The translations under genes and the position numbers were made by a program. Of a stretch of 5,213 nucleotides of DNA, positions 3,888 to 5,213 are shown piece after piece. Source of the stretch: Betaproteobacteria bacterium (GTDB lineage Bacteria > Pseudomonadota > Gammaproteobacteria > Burkholderiales > Burkholderiaceae); the NCBI GenBank assembly GCA_013205155.1, contig JABMMT010000289.1, forward strand, positions 1 through 5,213, written 5' to 3'. The notes under the pieces were generated by a model. That model was not told where the DNA came from and made no database searches. It saw nothing but the letters and a program-made list of their open reading frames with translations. Position 1 is the first letter of the stretch, and every line of letters starts with the position of its first letter.

Positions 3888-5213
3888 TTAAAGCCAGCAG
3901 GCAAAATTTCTTTTATTCGACGTTTCTTAGCCATCCAATTGATGCTGGCGCTAGCTTGTTCTGGCATTTCCCCAGCTTTTGCTGCCCCACCAATAGCTGC
4001 ACCTGCAGGAGATGTTTCTGTTCAGGGTGATTCGGCTGCTTTGCAAAATCTCAGGGGTCTAATGCAATCTCCCGATGCAAGGCCTGCTAATGCCCCAAAC
4101 CGGAGTGGTTTGCAAACCCAACCTACTTTGGTATTGCCTGATATGGGGGACCCAGGAGGTGATGCACTGAGCCGAATTGATGAGCGTAAATATGGCGAGA
4201 TGATCATGCGCCAGATTCGGCCTGATGCGGATTACTCCAACGACTGGCCTCTCTATGATTACCTCAACCAAATGGAGCGACGCCTACTACAAGCTGCTAA
4301 GAGATTACAACTTGGCGGTGCAAATGAGCAGGGTAGCGGCGCCTATAACTTCGAAGTCTTTGCGGTCAAAGACAGCACAATTAACGCGTTTGCATTGCCT
4401 GGTGGATTTATCGGATTTCATACGGGCTTAATCGTCAATGCAGAGTCTGACTCTGAAGTTGCTTCAGTCATGGGCCATGAAACAGGGCATGTTTTGCAGC
4501 GGCACTTGGCTCGTCAAATGGACAGACAGGCTACTAACACCATGATCGCCATTGCAGGTATGGTGCTTGGTGCCTTAGCCATGTCTCGTAATCCTTCGGC
4601 TGGCGCAGGACTAATGCAGGGAGGACAAGCCATGGCTATTAGCAATCAACTGTCTTACTCACGAGATGCCGAGCGTGAAGCAGATCGCATCGGCTTTCAG
4701 ATTCTGGAGGCCAGTGGGTATGATGTGAATGGCGCACCCGCTTTTTTCCAAAGACTACAAAAAATTACAGGGATTATGGATAAAGGTGTTCCAGGTTATG
4801 TACGTACCCATCCATTAACCACTGATCGTATTGCAGAGATGCAAGATCGAGTACGCATGGTGCCTGATCGTAATATATCTACTGCAGTAGAGTTTTATTT
4901 TATTAAAGCACGTGCTCGCATGGAGCAATCTGGTTCATCTAGTGGACTATTTGATCTACGTAATACTTTTGAAAGTCTGAGTAAGCAAGCTCCTATTGGT
5001 AAGCAGCTGGAAGGTACTTATGGTCTTGCTTTGATTGCCCAGCGCCAAGGCAAAATAGATCAAGCAGAGACTTATTTACAGCAAGTACGTAAATTAGCGC
5101 AATCGGCCAGCGCTCCAGGTTCACCGATTCAAAGGCAAAGTCTGTCTCTAGACATTACTTCTTCTGAATTAGCCCTAGTGAGAGGGAAGAATGAAGAAGC
5201 ACTGCAAATTGCA
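3879..5213 (+). CDS. BepA-like M48 metalloprotease with C-terminal TPR region (3' end outside window)
   Basis: An open frame of 445 codons runs off the window. The start is ATG 3879, or GTG 3885 judging by Shine-Dalgarno spacing. The signal peptide has a basic n-region (FIRRF, 12-16), a hydrophobic core and a likely cut after AFA (33-35). A Pro/Ala-rich spacer follows, then the peptidase domain from about 95: the DSTINAFALPGGFIGFHTGL block (165-184), zinc motif HETGH (200-204), third ligand Glu267 in SRDAEREADRIG, and THPLTTDRI (310-318), whose His311 corresponds to the BepA switch His246. From about 335 it is helical and TPR-like (for example GLALIAQRQGKIDQAETYL, 382-400). This order matches the periplasmic BepA/YfgC family (about 490 residues), which degrades stalled outer-membrane proteins and assists LptD assembly. 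It would act on barrels like those encoded at the left, but a functional link is only inferred. It is divergent from moaC with a 23-bp gap. Confidence 0.93.
   Translation, partial: MQVLKPAGKISFIRRFLAIQLMLALACSGISPAFAAPPIAAPAGDVSVQGDSAALQNLRGLMQSPDARPANAPNRSGLQTQPTLVLPDMGDPGGDALSRIDERKYGEMIMRQIRPDADYSNDWPLYDYLNQMERRLLQAAKRLQLGGANEQGSGAYNFEVFAVKDSTINAFALPGGFIGFHTGLIVNAESDSEVASVMGHETGHVLQRHLARQMDRQATNTMIAIAGMVLGALAMSRNPSAGAGLMQGGQAMAISNQLSYSRDAEREADRIGFQILEASGYDVNGAPAFFQRLQKITGIMDKGVPGYVRTHPLTTDRIAEMQDRVRMVPDRNISTAVEFYFIKARARMEQSGSSSGLFDLRNTFESLSKQAPIGKQLEGTYGLALIAQRQGKIDQAETYLQQVRKLAQSASAPGSPIQRQSLSLDITSSELALVRGKNEEALQIA

Noticed and set aside
4022..4431. Three short open frames on both strands (61, 70 and 68 codons)
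   Set aside because: All lie within the BepA-like peptidase gene, whose own frame is open from 3879 to the window end with clear M48 motifs.
1..5213. Transposon, CRISPR array, tRNA or rRNA
   Set aside because: No transposase-like frame, terminal inverted repeats, regular repeat-spacer pattern or tRNA/rRNA signature was seen; the moaC duplication carries no mobile-element hallmark.

Overview
The window looks like a chromosome segment of a low-to-mid GC betaproteobacterium. Gene content (an intact MoaC next to a divergent BepA-type M48 peptidase) and overall style suggest a Polynucleobacter-like member of the Burkholderiaceae. That taxonomic guess comes from general resemblance and not from a search.

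Layout, left to right. (1) At 1-738 (+) is the 3' end of a large outer-membrane beta-barrel gene. It ends like the surface lipoprotein assembly modifier (Slam, DUF560) family. (2) At 854-1732 (+) is a lipoprotein with a Gly/Ser linker after the lipid cysteine and a C-terminal FYGPxANExGG motif, typical of TbpB/fHbp-type beta-barrel domains. It is preceded by a G7 tract that forms its ribosome binding site and followed by a strong intrinsic terminator. (3) At 1768-2247 (+) is a small exported beta-barrel protein with PagP-like features. Its only standard start codon lies inside that terminator's loop. (4) At about 2260-2410 (-) is an eroded fragment of the 3' end of moaC. (5) At 2472-3320 (+) is a second lipoprotein paralogous to the first. 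(6) At 3376-3855 (-) is intact moaC. (7) At 3879 to the window end (+) is a BepA-like M48 metalloprotease, cut off by the window.

How they fit together. Slam proteins move lipoproteins with TbpB-like barrels to the outer face of the outer membrane. A Slam-like barrel directly upstream of two such lipoproteins therefore reads as a surface-lipoprotein export (type XI secretion) locus with two candidate cargos. The small barrel protein between them is another probable outer-membrane protein. The right-hand part is housekeeping: molybdenum cofactor synthesis and outer-membrane protein quality control.

The most informative structural feature is the moaC scar. The 3' end of moaC occurs twice, once intact at the right and once degraded between the two lipoprotein genes. 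This suggests that the second lipoprotein gene arrived together with a moaC 3' end, by recombination or duplication at the moaC border, and that the older moaC end was left behind to decay. The surface-lipoprotein locus therefore appears to have grown by adding cargo at the moaC boundary.
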